From positions 434,001 to 498,000 of the forward strand of contig JBBELK010000514.1 in the NCBI GenBank assembly GCA_037783545.1: a stretch of DNA of 64,000 nt, written 5' to 3'. Origin of the DNA: Henricia sp. BOLD:AAB3569 (Eukaryota; Echinodermata; Asteroidea; Spinulosida; Echinasteridae). Under the pieces are notes generated by a model. The model searched no databases, had not been told where the DNA came from, and worked only from the letters and a program-made list of their open reading frames with translations. Position numbers and translations under genes: made by a program. This document shows, in pieces, positions 1-11,015 of the stretch (within the stretch, counting starts at the first letter, position 1; each line of letters begins with the position of its first letter).

Positions 1-2194
1 AATGCCGACGGGCCAGTGAAGACTAAAACCAACTGGCCCTGTTGGCCAGCTAGGAAAAAAGTTAAGGGCAAACGCTGCATTGCAAAGGCACATGGACACG
101 GTTCTGTGTTTTCATTTTAGTGTAGAGCCATTGCCTAGGCAACTAACAAAAGATGACGTATTCACTTTGGCAGTCTATTGCCCTCAGCTTCACCTCGGGC
201 AATTATTCACATTCAGCTCTCTATCTGCATTGTTTTAAACGTACATTTTAAAACCGGCCAACCACAGAGTTATTTGTTTATCCTGAAAAGAAACCATTAA
301 ATTTTTCTGTTTTTGAGCATTTAAAACAGAAAATCAAGGTCGTGTGATTTATCCGAACCAAATTTCTGGTTCGGATAAATCATATATGTTCTTATGAGTT
401 AGTTCCGGCCTGATCTTTGACCTCTTTTGGTAATTTTAAACATGTTTGTCAATGATGCTACATTACTAGCAAACCAGAAAATTTGTAAGTCTACAGATAT
501 GCTCAAAATTATTTATACCCTTTGGAAAATCTAAACAATTTCAAATTTCCTCACTCCCAAAAACTATTGTGAAGGAACTTTCACTGTATCCCAGGACAGT
601 TAGTTGCCTTGCACAAGACCACATGTTTTTGGCTCAGCATCATTTGCATAACAATAGTAATGTCCAGATTTGCATTTTTGTGCCTGTTCAAAATTACTCA
701 TTGATTATTAAAAGTGACTTTATTAAGGGTATGAATAATTATGGACATGACCTTTTTTGGAAATATGTCAATAAAATACCCCAAAAATAATATATTACAG
801 AAAATGTCACTTGTTGCTATTCTTTAAGTTGTTTGTCACATACTTATTATAAGTAAGCCAGACAAAACTCACTCATTTATTAACATGATTCAAAATACTC
901 TAAAAATTACAAGGGTATAAATAATTTTGAGCACAACTGTATCTACAGTTTCAAATGTTGCAGTTGTTGATGCAGTGTTTCTTGCTTCATCAGCTACCAG
1001 AATTATTACCATCAAAATAACAATAGAAAAATCTGAAATTCTGCTCAATTTCTTATGAAGAATTAAGCGGAGACCTGAATACGCTGTGTTTCCTGCAATG
1101 TCATGTGATGAGTACTTGCAGAATCTTGAGTCGAGCAGCCAACCGCCCGTAATCCACATGGACTACTATCTGCACTTTGTAAGTTTATTAATAGAGAAGT
1201 TTCAGCGTGCACGGTTAGTGATCACGATTACATTTAGCTAAACCCCATTTTTACTAAGCTATCCATTTTTACTAAGTTGTGGAGGTGTTGCTATCATTGT
1301 TGACAACAAAACTACATGGAAAAGATTTATGTAAACGCCAAAAGTAAGCACATACGATAATGCAAAATACACTAAATGTCTTTGTATTGGCTAACTATGT
1401 GCAAACATAACCTCACTACTATTACAGACTGAAACTTTGAGGTTGTGTGAAAGATATTTTGCAAAAAAATTGTCATTCCATGAAAACTGGACACAGTGTC
1501 CACAACTATGTTGTGACACTTCTAGATTTTTATAAATACATGTACCAGGCTTTAAAGAATGATTACCCTCAACATATTATAAACAGTATATGGTGCCTCG
1601 TGAATCAAACACACCTTTACCTATTGATATTACCCAAAACATGATGGGGATGAATTCAATAAACTAATGCGATCTTCTGAATGCAGTTGTGATGTTTTGA
1701 AAGCTGATCAAAAGAATTACTGAAATTTTGTTCATCATATCATATAAATAAATTCTATAGGGTTGGTAAAACCAACAGCTACCTTTTCCAGAAAGAAACT
1801 GATCAAAAAGTCTTGAAATGCAGTTGTTGAAAAATGCCTTGGTGTCATCAAAAATTTTCTCAAATATTAGCAAAACTATGATAATAGACCATATAGAATA
1901 GCAGCCATCTTGTAAGGCAACTTTTGATATTTAAATCGCTTAACAATGTAAGCACAACATGTGCAGTCATCCGTGTTTTCAAGAAGAAACTGCCCAACTG
2001 GCAGCTATTCGATACAGTTGATCTGTATGGCACGGGAATTTCTGTTGACAAAATTGGTAACTTAGAAAAGCCATTTTTACAAATGCATCAAACTGCCACA
2101 CTTTAGCTGCCTTTTTTATGGAAAGGCTCGCTAGTTTAAGAAAAGAAATGAGTAAAATTAATCCATGTTTACAAAATGCATATTTCGTTAACAG
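1..2194. other. Left flank: no supported gene, repeat debris
   Basis: AT-rich sequence before the first recognised exon, possibly the preceding intron of the AP-5-like gene. Around 120-175 it shares a stretch of about 50 bp, in inverted orientation, with 18838-18892 (key string GACGTATTCACTTTGGCAGT), so the left edge is a dispersed repeat. A short ORF at 1924-2106 runs into stop-rich sequence and resembles a decayed transposon frame, but I cannot name the family. No other coding signal was seen. Confidence 0.5.
345..382. repeat. Perfect 16-bp hairpin
   Basis: TGATTTATCCGAACCA, a 6-nt AATTTC loop, then the exact reverse complement. There is no T-run or gene end nearby that would make it a terminator. 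It is most likely the tip of a decayed fold-back element. Confidence 0.6.
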
Positions 2195-5100
2195 ACTGAA
2201 ACAACGGACATCCCTGAATCTATGGAGAAACTGTTTGCTCTTGTTTTACATGTTGATGTCCCAAAAAGCTACCAGGAAATATCAGGTAATAACTGCAAGC
2301 CTTTACAGAATTTGTAAGATGTAGCTTAGAGTGCTCATATATTCGGTTTAATCAAAATTAGAAAATTTATTTTGTAATTAAATTGACATAACAGCTTCAT
2401 TATGCATGACTGCATATTAAAAGCTTCAGTGTGCTAACAATTTCCACTCTCAGATTGACTGCTTTTTCCATCAAAAAGTTGAGAATTTGTTGTTTCTTTT
2501 GTTGCCATGCTCGGTATATTTTGATTTTTGAATGCAAGTTCTGTTATTTAGAAGGAATTAAACTTTGTTAATTGAGTCCAAGTCACGCCTCAAAGTTTCA
2601 AAATATTTTGACTCGGGTCCAACTCTCGCCAACTCTCGTTCATTTGGAACACATACTATTTTACAGCCCTAGCCTGGGTATGATGTATGTTTGAAGCTGT
2701 TTTTGTGACCAATACAAGAACCGTGTTTTCGACATCATGCACATGCAAGTTTCTGTTTTGTCGCCCAGAACTGGCTCTAAGTCAAGCAAAAATGTAATGT
2801 TTTTAGCACAATAATTGTGAGGCGTGTAATTGGGTTTGCCAAGTATGTGAATTCGCTGGCAGAGTCGTGACGTCACATTGCGGGCGCTGGACCGTAACTA
2901 TGGTTACTGGTTCATGCTCGCGTTGTACATCCATTGTGTTTGCGCACAGTGTATTTTACTATTATTATTTTAGAAGAAAATATTAAAAAATATTAAAAAA
3001 TGAGGACCATAATGACTTTCAATGGTTTGCTCATACCTACTCTCATAGCGATACGCTACCATACCGCCTTATTCTGTGATGTTTGTAACAGAAAAACTCA
3101 ACAGAAAATGTTTCCTCTGTGACTCTAGTGCAAAAGAATGGGGAAATGCATTGCCATGCAAGTAGCGTGAACCGTTGTCAAAGAAGTGAGCGCGTTCGCG
3201 CGGAAATTGACGTCACACTCTACCAGCAAATAAACTCTGAGGCATTGACTTGGTAGGTCTGCAAACTGTCAAATTATGCTGGAGTCACATTATCACGTAA
3301 AGCCTAGCCATAAGGGCCACGTAGGGCCAATTTAAAAAAAATTGTTTATGGCGCTGTAAACGCCCTGTAAACCGCGGTCCTCGTAGGGGCCACATACATG
3401 TAGCTCTCATAGAGCTACGAGATAGCCACGTACTCGCCACATAAGAGCCTTGTAGGGCCACGTAATTTCCACGTAATTTCCACTTAACATTGCCACATAG
3501 TTGCCACGTGCCTGCATGTAAGAACCATGTGACACGTATATGGGCCACTTACTGCCATATACATGTCGTACCATGTGGGAGCCACGTGTCCCGTAGAAGA
3601 CACGTAAAAGTGTCGCAAAAAATCCTATAAAAATCCTTGAAGTGTGCGCCACAGCAGTGGACAGGGCTGACTTTACATGGTAACATTTTGACCTTTTTGA
3701 AATTCCCGCTCCACCTCGCAGTAAGCACCATGTAGACCCCATAACTGCCACGTAGATGCAGTAACTGCTATGGGATAGTCGCGCCCCACCCCGTATCACC
3801 CCTACGTGTCTCTTACGGCTAGGCTTTACGCGATTAGTGTGACTCTGTCTGTAGCCAATATTGCTTCAGGTAGGAGTGAGAAAATATGCACCAGCCTGGT
3901 CTTACGTCTGAATCTTTCGTTTTTGGCAGATGTATCTATACCCTGTGTCACATTGGATGAGTCCAGCAAACCATCAGATTATTGCCAAGTCATCTCACTT
4001 CGCATTCAACCCCTGGAGCCAGTCCCATCTAAACTCCTTATTAGGTGAGTACATTTTAATTTCTATGGCACCAAGGTTAATGCAAACTCATTCTACAGCC
4101 AATTTTCATTGGCGTAGGTAACCCGGGACACCAAATTCTTATCCAATACCATGGAACAAATTGTAAGCCTTTATGGTCAAAAATTATGCTGCCCCCCTAT
4201 AATCACACGCCACAGTCCATTACTGAGAATTTGTGGTCATAAGTGAAGCAGAGAGTGTCGTACGTAACTGGGACCCCTAATTTTGGGAATTGTCCCAATA
4301 GCAATGGTAACAAACACCACATGATATTTATTCCCGTGTAAAATGGTAAAATTGCCAACTGAAAGGTGCTTTTTAATAACTTAAAGGGCCTATGACATGC
4401 TAAACAACTTTCTGCCTAATCTTTGCTTCATATAATGGATTACTTGTTCAGCAAGACATGCTATTGTTCGTTTGGATGTAAAATCAATAAAAGGTAGCCT
4501 TTTTCAACTTTGAAGATTTCATAGCAATAAACCACAGACAGAGGGCGCTGTTTGGAGTGCATCACGTAAGGAAGATAGAAGGGAAAAGTTAAGAAAAAAC
4601 AAGACTTCAAGTTGGACTTGTTGCAAATTGCTGCAGTTTTCTCCCCCAGTTTCGTCATGGCTTACAACAGGAAACATGTAGAACAAACTCAAACAGTCAT
4701 GGATTACAAAAGTTCCAGGACGTTTGAGAAAAAAGGTGGAATCTTTTGTGCACAGTTGAATGTGATTTTCCTGTGTTTGCCTCTTGTGACATCATGACCT
4801 TGGTCATGAATATGCATATTTTCATTAGCATAAAAACTAACAACCTTTGTTTTAACCCCCAAAACAAGCTCCAAATAGGATTTTTATGAATGTAACCGAG
4901 TATATTGGTTTTATATCATAGATTTCATTGATCAAAATCCCAAATAAGGGGCCCTTTAAGTATAATGTTGACAAACTGCCTCGTAGATAATTTCAGCCAC
5001 ATCATAGGCCAAGTTCGATCAAGCGACTATAGTTAACTATAGTCGACTAGAGTCCCTCGAACGACGGGTAATTTCCGTTGTTCTAGGGACTCTAGTTGAC

Positions 5101-8100
5101 TATAGTGAACTATAGTCGCTTGATCGAACTTGCTCATAGATGCAGTAATATATATTGAGAAAACCACAAAAATCCATGTATATTTTGTGTTGAATAAATG
5201 GTAAAAAGTCTCCAGGAATTTATTTTTATGTGATGCTGTTTCTGTTCTTAAATGTTTTCCAATCATGTAATCTGTCTGTAATCTTGCAGCACTATGTTCA
5301 GCACAGCTGACGGCCAAACCTGCACCTTTAGTCTTTCTCCAGTCACTATTCAGTTCTCTGACCTCTTCCTGCCCATTCCAGTCAAGCCGTTTCACAGGCC
5401 CAAACTATTTGACGACTTGTGGGAATACTTCAGAGAGCAGAGGTGAGAAAAATTGTTGCATCCAAATCATTATTTGTTTCGCACATCTGAAAAGAAGGTT
5501 TTTGGGCCCTATCATGCTTGCTGAGAATGGTATTACACTTCCAGGGATGCCAGTCTTCCGGCTATAGCCGGAATTCCGGCTTGTTTTTTTTGGGGGGAAA
5601 AAGAAATCCGGCAAAGCTTCTTTTCAAGGCCGGAAAAGTCAACGAAAATATAAAAAGAATATATTTGCAACTCTTCAAGTCAAAAATAAAACGTGAGAAC
5701 CTGTCTCACTTACTGATCAACGATGTCCGGATATGCCATGTATGTCATTTTTAGGTACAGCCTATGTACATGTATGTACACGCACGTAGCACATTTTCCA
5801 AATGAATTGCACACATGCAGTATGGCTGTATCCCGGCCTAAATTATTCACGGCTAAAGTACCGCGAAACCAGACTCGATCAGAAGTACATAGAGGGCGCT
5901 GTATCCATACAGCAGTGGTTAGATCACATACATACTGTCAATGTACATACTGTATAGTGTACTTGTGCTGGCGAGTCCATGTGCACACAAACATGCTGTT
6001 ATGATAGTGCCCCGTAGATTTTTTTTTCGGCCCTGAAGTTGTGGGCCGTTGGCATACCTGCACTTCCATCAAGGATGCTTAAAAAACATGCTTAAAGAGG
6101 AAGAATCCCCCTTGACGAAAATCCAGCATTTAGGCTTTTTTCGATAGTCCAAACATCCCTCTTGCCGACGTGGATTTTTATTATTTTTTAATTGTCGATT
6201 TTAAGTGGATAAATTGCAAGCAAAAGTGCGCTTTTCGAAAATGAGATTTTCGCGATTTCTGAAACGCTCATTAGGTATTCATGATATGCGCGTGACCCCG
6301 TGACGCAATCCTGAGAAAGAGAAATCAACATGATTGTTAGCTCCATACGTTTACACGCAAAAAACTTGGAAAACCGTCTCTGTTAGATGGTGTTTTTTGA
6401 AGAATTTTGTTGGTCCAAAAAGCCAGATATATGCCCAGTAGCTGCGTGGTTGTTTGTTTTACCAGACACTATAAAAAAAAAAGAGCAGAAAGATTTTCTT
6501 TTCTATTACCAAGAGAGAGAAAAATGAGTCGCTCATTCTAACTTGTACCGGCCGATGTAACACGTGGGAACTACCGGTATACGGCCCGCAGGGAACCGTT
6601 CCATGCTGTATACACAGACCGCTGTGAATGCCGTTCGTTCCGTGACAAAACCACCCGTCGCAATGCACGATTATTTACTTTAAAAGAGCTTCATTGTGAG
6701 ACACAATTTCACCGTTTTTCACAAAACAGGTAATAGTAGATTGTTGTCATATTACATGAAGTGTTTTCACGTTTGTATTTTGAATTACAAAGACAAAACA
6801 GGCATGATAAACATTCACTTCGTGTATTTTCCATTCAATACTGCACAGGCCGTTTTGTATGTTTCTCAGGATGACGTCAAAACCCTGTTGATAAACAGAC
6901 CAAGTGACCTCGAGCGTTTCAGAATTTCGGGTGAAGAGGGTCGGAACTGCTTTATGTTTTAAGCAAAAGCCTGTCGATTTTTTGTGAAAAGCAAGTTGTG
7001 GTGGTGTTGTAGACACATACACCTCCATGATAAACAGAAAAACTCAAAAAATGTGGAAGGGGGATTCTAGCTGTTTAAAATCAAACAAAAACAAAAATCT
7101 AAATTTATGGAATTTCCCATTCCACTCTAGCCTTTAGTCAAGGCGTCTGTGGCGAGTTTTATTTCACGCGCGAGACTAGCGTGCATGAGAAAAGACTAGC
7201 ACGCACGGACTGTCCGCCGCGACCGCCTTTACCATACCATTTTTGAGGGCTTATGTTTTTCTTTATTGCTGTCTACCATTTTGGTAGACGCGTACGCGCA
7301 TAATGCATAAGGTCAAGATTCCCCACAGAAACGCTATGGTAAAGGCGATTGTGGTGGACCGTCTGCAGTGTGCGCGCTAGTCTTTCCTGAAACCCGTGCG
7401 CGCAAACAAAACCGCGCGGAAATTAAACCTTGCTATGAAAGCCTTGACTAAAGGCTAATTCCACTAATTCCAGCTTGTTGGATAACAATGTTGTTCTATT
7501 GTGGTGTGTTTTATCTTCACAGTAGTGGCAGTTATGCCGAGTCTGTCTGCACGTTACTCATGGATAAAGCAGCAGTGCGTGATGTGATTCTCACACAGCT
7601 CATTGACTACAGGATTGATGCAATTGAAGGTCAGTAGTGATGTACATATTCTAATACAATGCTTAAAGATCTACTGTCTGTGCAATTACCGTCAATATTT
7701 TGAATGATTGGCATTCCGCAAATAATTCAACTCACGGCAAGGCGTAAATACATGTCTAAAATACAAAGTATGATGTGTTTTTTTCGTTAAAATAAATGGA
7801 GAAAAAAAATTTGAATTTGGTGAGAACCACGGACAATATAACTTTAAAGGCCCAATATATTATTTGTATTAAAGATAAAACTTTTAATGGATTCCTAAAA
7901 TAAGGGCATAACATCTCTACAGAAGAATGTTGGTAAACTAGCCTGCAGGAATTTCAGCTACCGGTACATAGATGCATCAATGCTTCAGAAAACCTTAAAA
8001 CATCCAAGCAGCGTTTTTGTGTTAAGTGAATAGAAAACAAATGTGTGTGCACACCTTTTTTTTTAAAAACCACCTTCAGTTGTTAATTTCTTACAAAGAG

Positions 8101-8962
8101 TACCATCTTGGACAGAAATAAATGCATGTCGTGTTTGTTACCATTGCTATCAACACTTTAAGTAAGGTTTTCTTGTCAAATGTTGGTGCCCAAGGGCAAC
8201 AGCGTCACTAGAGGGGGTCGTTGGGGGGTGTCACACTTCCCCCATTATTCATTTTTATCGGCCAAAAAATAAAAAATGAAGAATTAAAATCAAAACGCCA
8301 CGGCTATTACACGGCAGTGGTATTACACGGCAGTGGTATTACACGGCAGTGGTATTACACGGCAGTGGTATTACACGGCAGTGGTATTACACGGCAGTGG
8401 TATTACACGGCAGTGGTATTACACGGCAGTGGTATTACACGGCAGTGGTATTACACGATATTATGTTGACACGAGCTGTCGCGCGAGGGCGCTCAGATTA
8501 CCTGCAACCATTAGAGTTAAAGACAGATAAACTTATAAAAACAGGAACAGCATCACATAACTAAAAATAATGTTGATAAACTGCCTTGTAGAAATTTCAG
8601 CCACATAGATGCAGTAATACTTTAGAAAACCATGCATGGTTTTTGTGTCGAATGAATGGTAAACAAATTTTTAAAAAACCTTCAGTTGGCAATTTTCTCC
8701 CACAAAGGTACCATTTTACACATTGGTGTTTGTTGCCATTTTGGGTCAATGGGAATTATGCTCTTTGAACAAGTTTTTTTTCTCTCTCTCTCTCCGTCTT
8801 TCTTCAGAAGACGACGCTTTGAGATTTGGAATTTTTCTCCCTCCTGCTTGGCACGTCCTCCTTAAAATTTCTCCCAATGAAGACCTGACAGTGGTCGCCA
8901 TAGCAACAGACAACTGGAAAATCTTGCCACTGATTAACACATTCTTGCATCGATTCGAGTGA
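2195..8962 (+). CDS. AP5B1: AP-5 adaptor beta-subunit-like protein, C-terminal five exons (partial)
   Basis: Five exons join in phase: 2195-2285, 3930-4044, 5290-5442, 7523-7629 and 8808-8962 (TGA at 8960). Each internal boundary has AG/GT, and the split codons match at all four junctions (phases 1, 2, 2, 1), giving 206 residues. Visible features in order: a beta-strand-like LVLHVDVPKSY, then LRIQPLEPVPSKLL, then FSLSPVTIQFSDLFLPIPV, then LFDDLWEYF, then a terminal GIFLPPAWHVLL...TVVAIATDNWKILPLINTFL. This order suits a clathrin-adaptor-type beta appendage and reminds me most of AP5B1, the beta subunit of the late-endosomal AP-5 coat that works with SPG11/SPG15. The family name rests on memory of conserved motifs; that the gene is real rests on phase agreement. 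Upstream exons are missing. Introns of 1.2-2.1 kb are filled with transposons. Another adaptor beta subunit is the alternative. Confidence 0.62.
3282..3845. mobile_element. Inverted-repeat element with internal GCCACGTA repeats
   Basis: Lies in the first visible intron of the AP-5-like gene. It begins GAGTCACATTATCACGTAAA and ends in the near reverse complement (TTTACGCGATTAGTGTGACTC), with about 45 bp of inverted similarity that includes AAAGCCTAGCC. The interior is built from many degenerate GCCACGTA/CACGTAG words. No convincing target duplication is seen. The short frames inside are by-products of the repeats. Confidence 0.7.
4385..4955. mobile_element. TTAA-flanked non-autonomous DNA element, 571 bp
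   Basis: TTAA at 4381-4384 and 4956-4959 flank a segment starting AGGGCC and ending GGGGCCCT. Insertion at TTAA is known for Kolobok and piggyBac superfamilies; which applies is unresolved. It sits in the 4045-5289 intron. Inside, an ATG in good context at 4657 opens 26 codons and ends at a GT donor (4735/4736), one of three such modules in this window. Confidence 0.65.
4965..5225 (+). repeat. Old interspersed repeat, split by a younger insertion
   Basis: Carries blocks shared with 7890-8165, 8565-8770, 36990-37300, 52170-52340 and 57000-57220, such as TTTCAGCCACAT, AGATGCAGTAATA and GAATAAATGGTAAA. The 5010-5131 fold-back element interrupts it exactly between the CACAT and AGATGCAG blocks, so the repeat is older than the insertion. 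Confidence 0.6.
5009..5132. mobile_element. Short MITE with roughly 48-bp inverted arms
   Basis: Arms begin CAAGTTCGATCAAGCGACTA and match their reverse complement with two mismatches around a 27-nt centre. TCATAG occurs directly on both sides, consistent with a 6-bp target duplication. It is inserted inside an older interspersed repeat within an intron. Confidence 0.75.
6096..7074. mobile_element. TTAA-flanked element family A, copy 1 (979 bp)
   Basis: TTAA at 6092-6095 and 7075-7078. Inverted ends AGAGGAAGAATCCCCCTT and GGGGGATTCTAGCTGT. A longer copy lies at 41479-42811 and a truncated one at 13299-13515. The copies share the first roughly 230 bp and the last roughly 400 bp. The minus strand near the right end opens with an ATG in good context (7028-7026) and a frame partly kept in the 41.5 kb copy. 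The element lies in the 5443-7522 intron of the AP-5-like gene. Confidence 0.8.
7128..7457. mobile_element. MITE with 8-bp target duplication, hAT-like
   Basis: Perfect 17-bp inverted ends TAGCCTTTAGTCAAGGC and GCCTTGACTAAAGGCTA, flanked by ATTCCACT on both sides. An 8-bp duplication with TAG..CTA ends fits the hAT superfamily, but 9 bp with one mismatch is also possible. It sits about 50 bp downstream of the preceding TTAA element in the same intron. The interior is CpG-rich. Confidence 0.75.
7890..8165 (+). repeat. Old interspersed repeat copy
   Basis: Intron sequence sharing ordered blocks with the copies at 4965, 8565, 36990, 52170 and 57000: GGAATTTCAGCTACC, CATAGATGCA, ACCTTCAGTTG and CACTTTAAGTAAGGTTTTC. 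No clear ends or target duplication are visible, and divergence is high, so this is an old family. Confidence 0.55.
8302..8457 (+). repeat. 16-bp minisatellite, about 10 units
   Basis: Head-to-tail repeats of GGTATTACACGGCAGT, nearly perfect, in the last intron of the AP-5-like gene. As 16 is not a multiple of 3, the same 16-residue peptide pattern is read in all three frames, which creates spurious overlapping ORFs. The low divergence suggests recent expansion or homogenisation and likely length polymorphism. Confidence 0.95.
8565..8770 (+). repeat. Old interspersed repeat copy next to the last exon
   Basis: Best preserved 5' half of the family: TGATAAACTGCCTTGTAGAA, CAGCCACATAGATGCAGTAA, ACCATGCATGG and CCTTCAGTTGGCAATTTTC. 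It abuts the pyrimidine tract before the acceptor at 8807, so the repeat may supply part of the intron 3' end. Confidence 0.6.
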
Positions 8963-9036
8963 CAGAGTGCAAGGTGATCAGAGGGCCATGTATCAATGTA
9001 ATGAAGATTCCCAGGAATGGTGTAAAAGACAGGTTC

Positions 9037-9042
9037 ATTAAA
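9037..9042 (+). promoter_or_regulatory. Possible polyadenylation signal of the AP-5-like gene
   Basis: ATTAAA, the common variant of AATAAA, 75 nt after the stop at 8962. No AATAAA is seen between the stop and here. The next repeat element starts about 10 nt downstream. Weak evidence based on motif and position only. Confidence 0.3.
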
Positions 9043-9052
9043 ATCTCTTTAA

Positions 9053-9226
9053 AGCCTGGTTTCCCTATCATCGCAACAAACATAGAGAGTACCGCAAACT
9101 AGCAATGCAAACAGTAACGCAGACAGTCGGCAAAGTTGAACCAAGTTTAACTTTTCCGATTGTTTCCGTCAGTGTTTGCATTGCAGTTGTTTGCATGCGC
9201 GCGTTACGAGTATATGGAAACTAGGC
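9053..9226. mobile_element. Short TTAA-flanked MITE
   Basis: TTAA at 9049-9052 and 9227-9230; inverted ends AGCCTGGTTTCCCTAT and ATATGGAAACTAGGC. The interior contains paired TTTGCATTGC/GCAATGCAAA words. It lies just past the 3' end of the AP-5-like gene. Confidence 0.6.
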
Positions 9227-9230
9227 TTAA

Positions 9231-10182
9231 CCCTAACGGTACCAAATCCTTCAATTTGTACACAATTATCTATAGGACCAAATATTCACAAATATTTGCA
9301 ACTGCCAATATTTGGCAAATTAGTCACCACTGAGCAGCAAAACTTCACACCATTCATGTGAAGCATTGTAAATTTCATCTACACTAATTGTCTAGGCTTG
9401 TGACCTTGTTGGATCTGCCAGACATGTACCATCCTCTTGCAACAGTGCCCCTTTAACGCACTCCCCAACTCCTGCGTACAGTGGCCCTGTTGAAAAAGGC
9501 CCCATTTGGCGGTGGGACTAGCGACAGAAATCCTGTCGCCTCTGCTGGACCAATCAGGACGCTTGCAGTGCATTGTGCAGCATGATTGCAAGCATTCAAA
9601 TGTCACGCGCGCAGATTGTGAACACCGTGTACGCATGTGATACATGTACTCGGTAATGCTGGCCGTTGTCCGCGTCGGCGATTGGCAGCTATTTAAAGCA
9701 TACTGGGGAATCCGTTCCATTACATTCGTCAGCATGCATCCCTGTTATTAATTTGAAAAACTGCGGAGTAAATAAGGTTCGCCGTTTGAAAGTTTGGTAG
9801 GAATGGGACAGTCATAAGGAACGGAACCCAATACAATTTCTGGAAAGTATAGAAATTGTTTCTTTTCGGCATAACATGACCGAATTGATTAAATTACATC
9901 AAAATGACTCGGGCGTGAGTTGGCTCAAGACAACAGCCGGCTCGCTCCACAGATTTGCGTGTATTTCCTCAGGGTATTGTCACGTCGCTTTGCAGAGTGG
10001 AAATTCCCTGAGATCTCAGGATGGACATGTACGTGTTATGTAATTTTTACGAATATCTCAATTTCAGATGACAGTAGGTGTGCATTTCTTTTTGTCGAGT
10101 ATATATTTGGCATTGAGCCATTACAAAGAAGTTTGTAAAGGCTTATATACAAATTTAACATGGTTTGAGGGTGGATAGTACA
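9231..10182. other. Intergenic stretch with one promoter-like spot
   Basis: No exon is recognised. At 9683-9699 there is GATTGG (inverted CCAAT) followed by the TATA-like CTATTTAAAG, then sequence without a recognisable ORF. This could be a promoter on either strand or chance. The frames of 60-118 codons here lack any family resemblance. Confidence 0.3.
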
Positions 10183-10347
10183 CAAATATTGACTGCTCAT
10201 CAGGGTGATGGTGCAGACTATCGTCTCGAGGTGATCTTAAAACGGCAGTCCTGCTATTTTATTTTTAAATAGCAGGACTGCCATCTCGGGATCACCGAGG
10301 GGCGGTAGTTTGCATCATCACCCGAATAAAGAGCAATCAATATTTGT
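10183..10347. mobile_element. Fold-back MITE, 165 bp
   Basis: The whole segment folds on itself: outer arms CAAATATTGACTGCTC / GAGCAATCAATATTTG, then GGGTGATG/CATCATCACCC, then a perfect core GGCAGTCCTGCTATTT paired with its complement around an A/T-rich loop. No confident target duplication. Confidence 0.75.
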
Positions 10348-10669
10348 TTTATATACCTCATACATTTATTTTTTGTGTCAAATGATTGGTATTTCAGGAC
10401 AAAATTCAGTTTTCAGAGAGCCAAGCCAAAGTGCACATTGTCCGCGTGAACGCAAACACCACTGCTGATTGCTGCGCGCGATATTCTGTACACGCTGTGA
10501 AATAGTACTTTTAGACAGTACTATCCTTTGACCTATGATGCAAAATGTCAAACAATAGTAGGCCTACTTTTTTTCAGTTGCCCACTGAAATGGTTGAACT
10601 AATTCATGTCGCGTGATCTGCTTTTAACCAATCAGTGTATGAGGTATATAATCCCTTTTAGCTCCTCGA

Positions 10670-10726
10670 GGTATTGGAAGTTGACAAACTGGTTCCTGAT
10701 GTGAAAGTTTGTCAACTTCCAATACC
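10670..10726. repeat. Perfect 21-bp stem with 15-nt loop
   Basis: GGTATTGGAAGTTGACAAAC(T) at 10670-10690 is exactly complementary to 10706-10726. Pairing continues imperfectly outward through CTCCTCGA/GAAGAG to give a stem of about 30 bp. Size and shape resemble a microRNA precursor, but perfect pairing is more typical of MITE tips. Confidence 0.7.
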
Positions 10727-11015
10727 TGAAGAGACCTAAATATTTATTGCTTTCCGGTGACGTCAACCCTTTCATCCACCATTTTGGTTGTCATTTTTCA
10801 TGACCCACGTGGCTCGAGTGATAACCGGCAAAAAAAGTAATAAAAGCGCATCTGTTACTTAACCTTGCTTTATGTTGTTGAGCCATGGCTGTTGTATCGA
10901 TAAAGATAAAAATGTATTCTTCAGGCTAAAAATTGTGATCAAGCAAAAGCAGTGCATGCTCAATTGATAACGTTCACAGACCCCATCTTCGTGGGAAAAT
11001 GCCACTGCGTATTAA

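Noticed and set aside
3407..3799. 130-codon minus-strand ORF
   Set aside because: Lies wholly in the GCCACGTA-repeat element.
5033..5395. 120-codon minus-strand ORF
   Set aside because: Antisense to an AP-5-like exon and to a MITE; the plus strand has phase-consistent exon evidence.
8221..8564. Three overlapping repetitive ORFs with a VVLHGSGITRQWYYTA-like period
   Set aside because: Produced by the 16-bp minisatellite read in all three frames.
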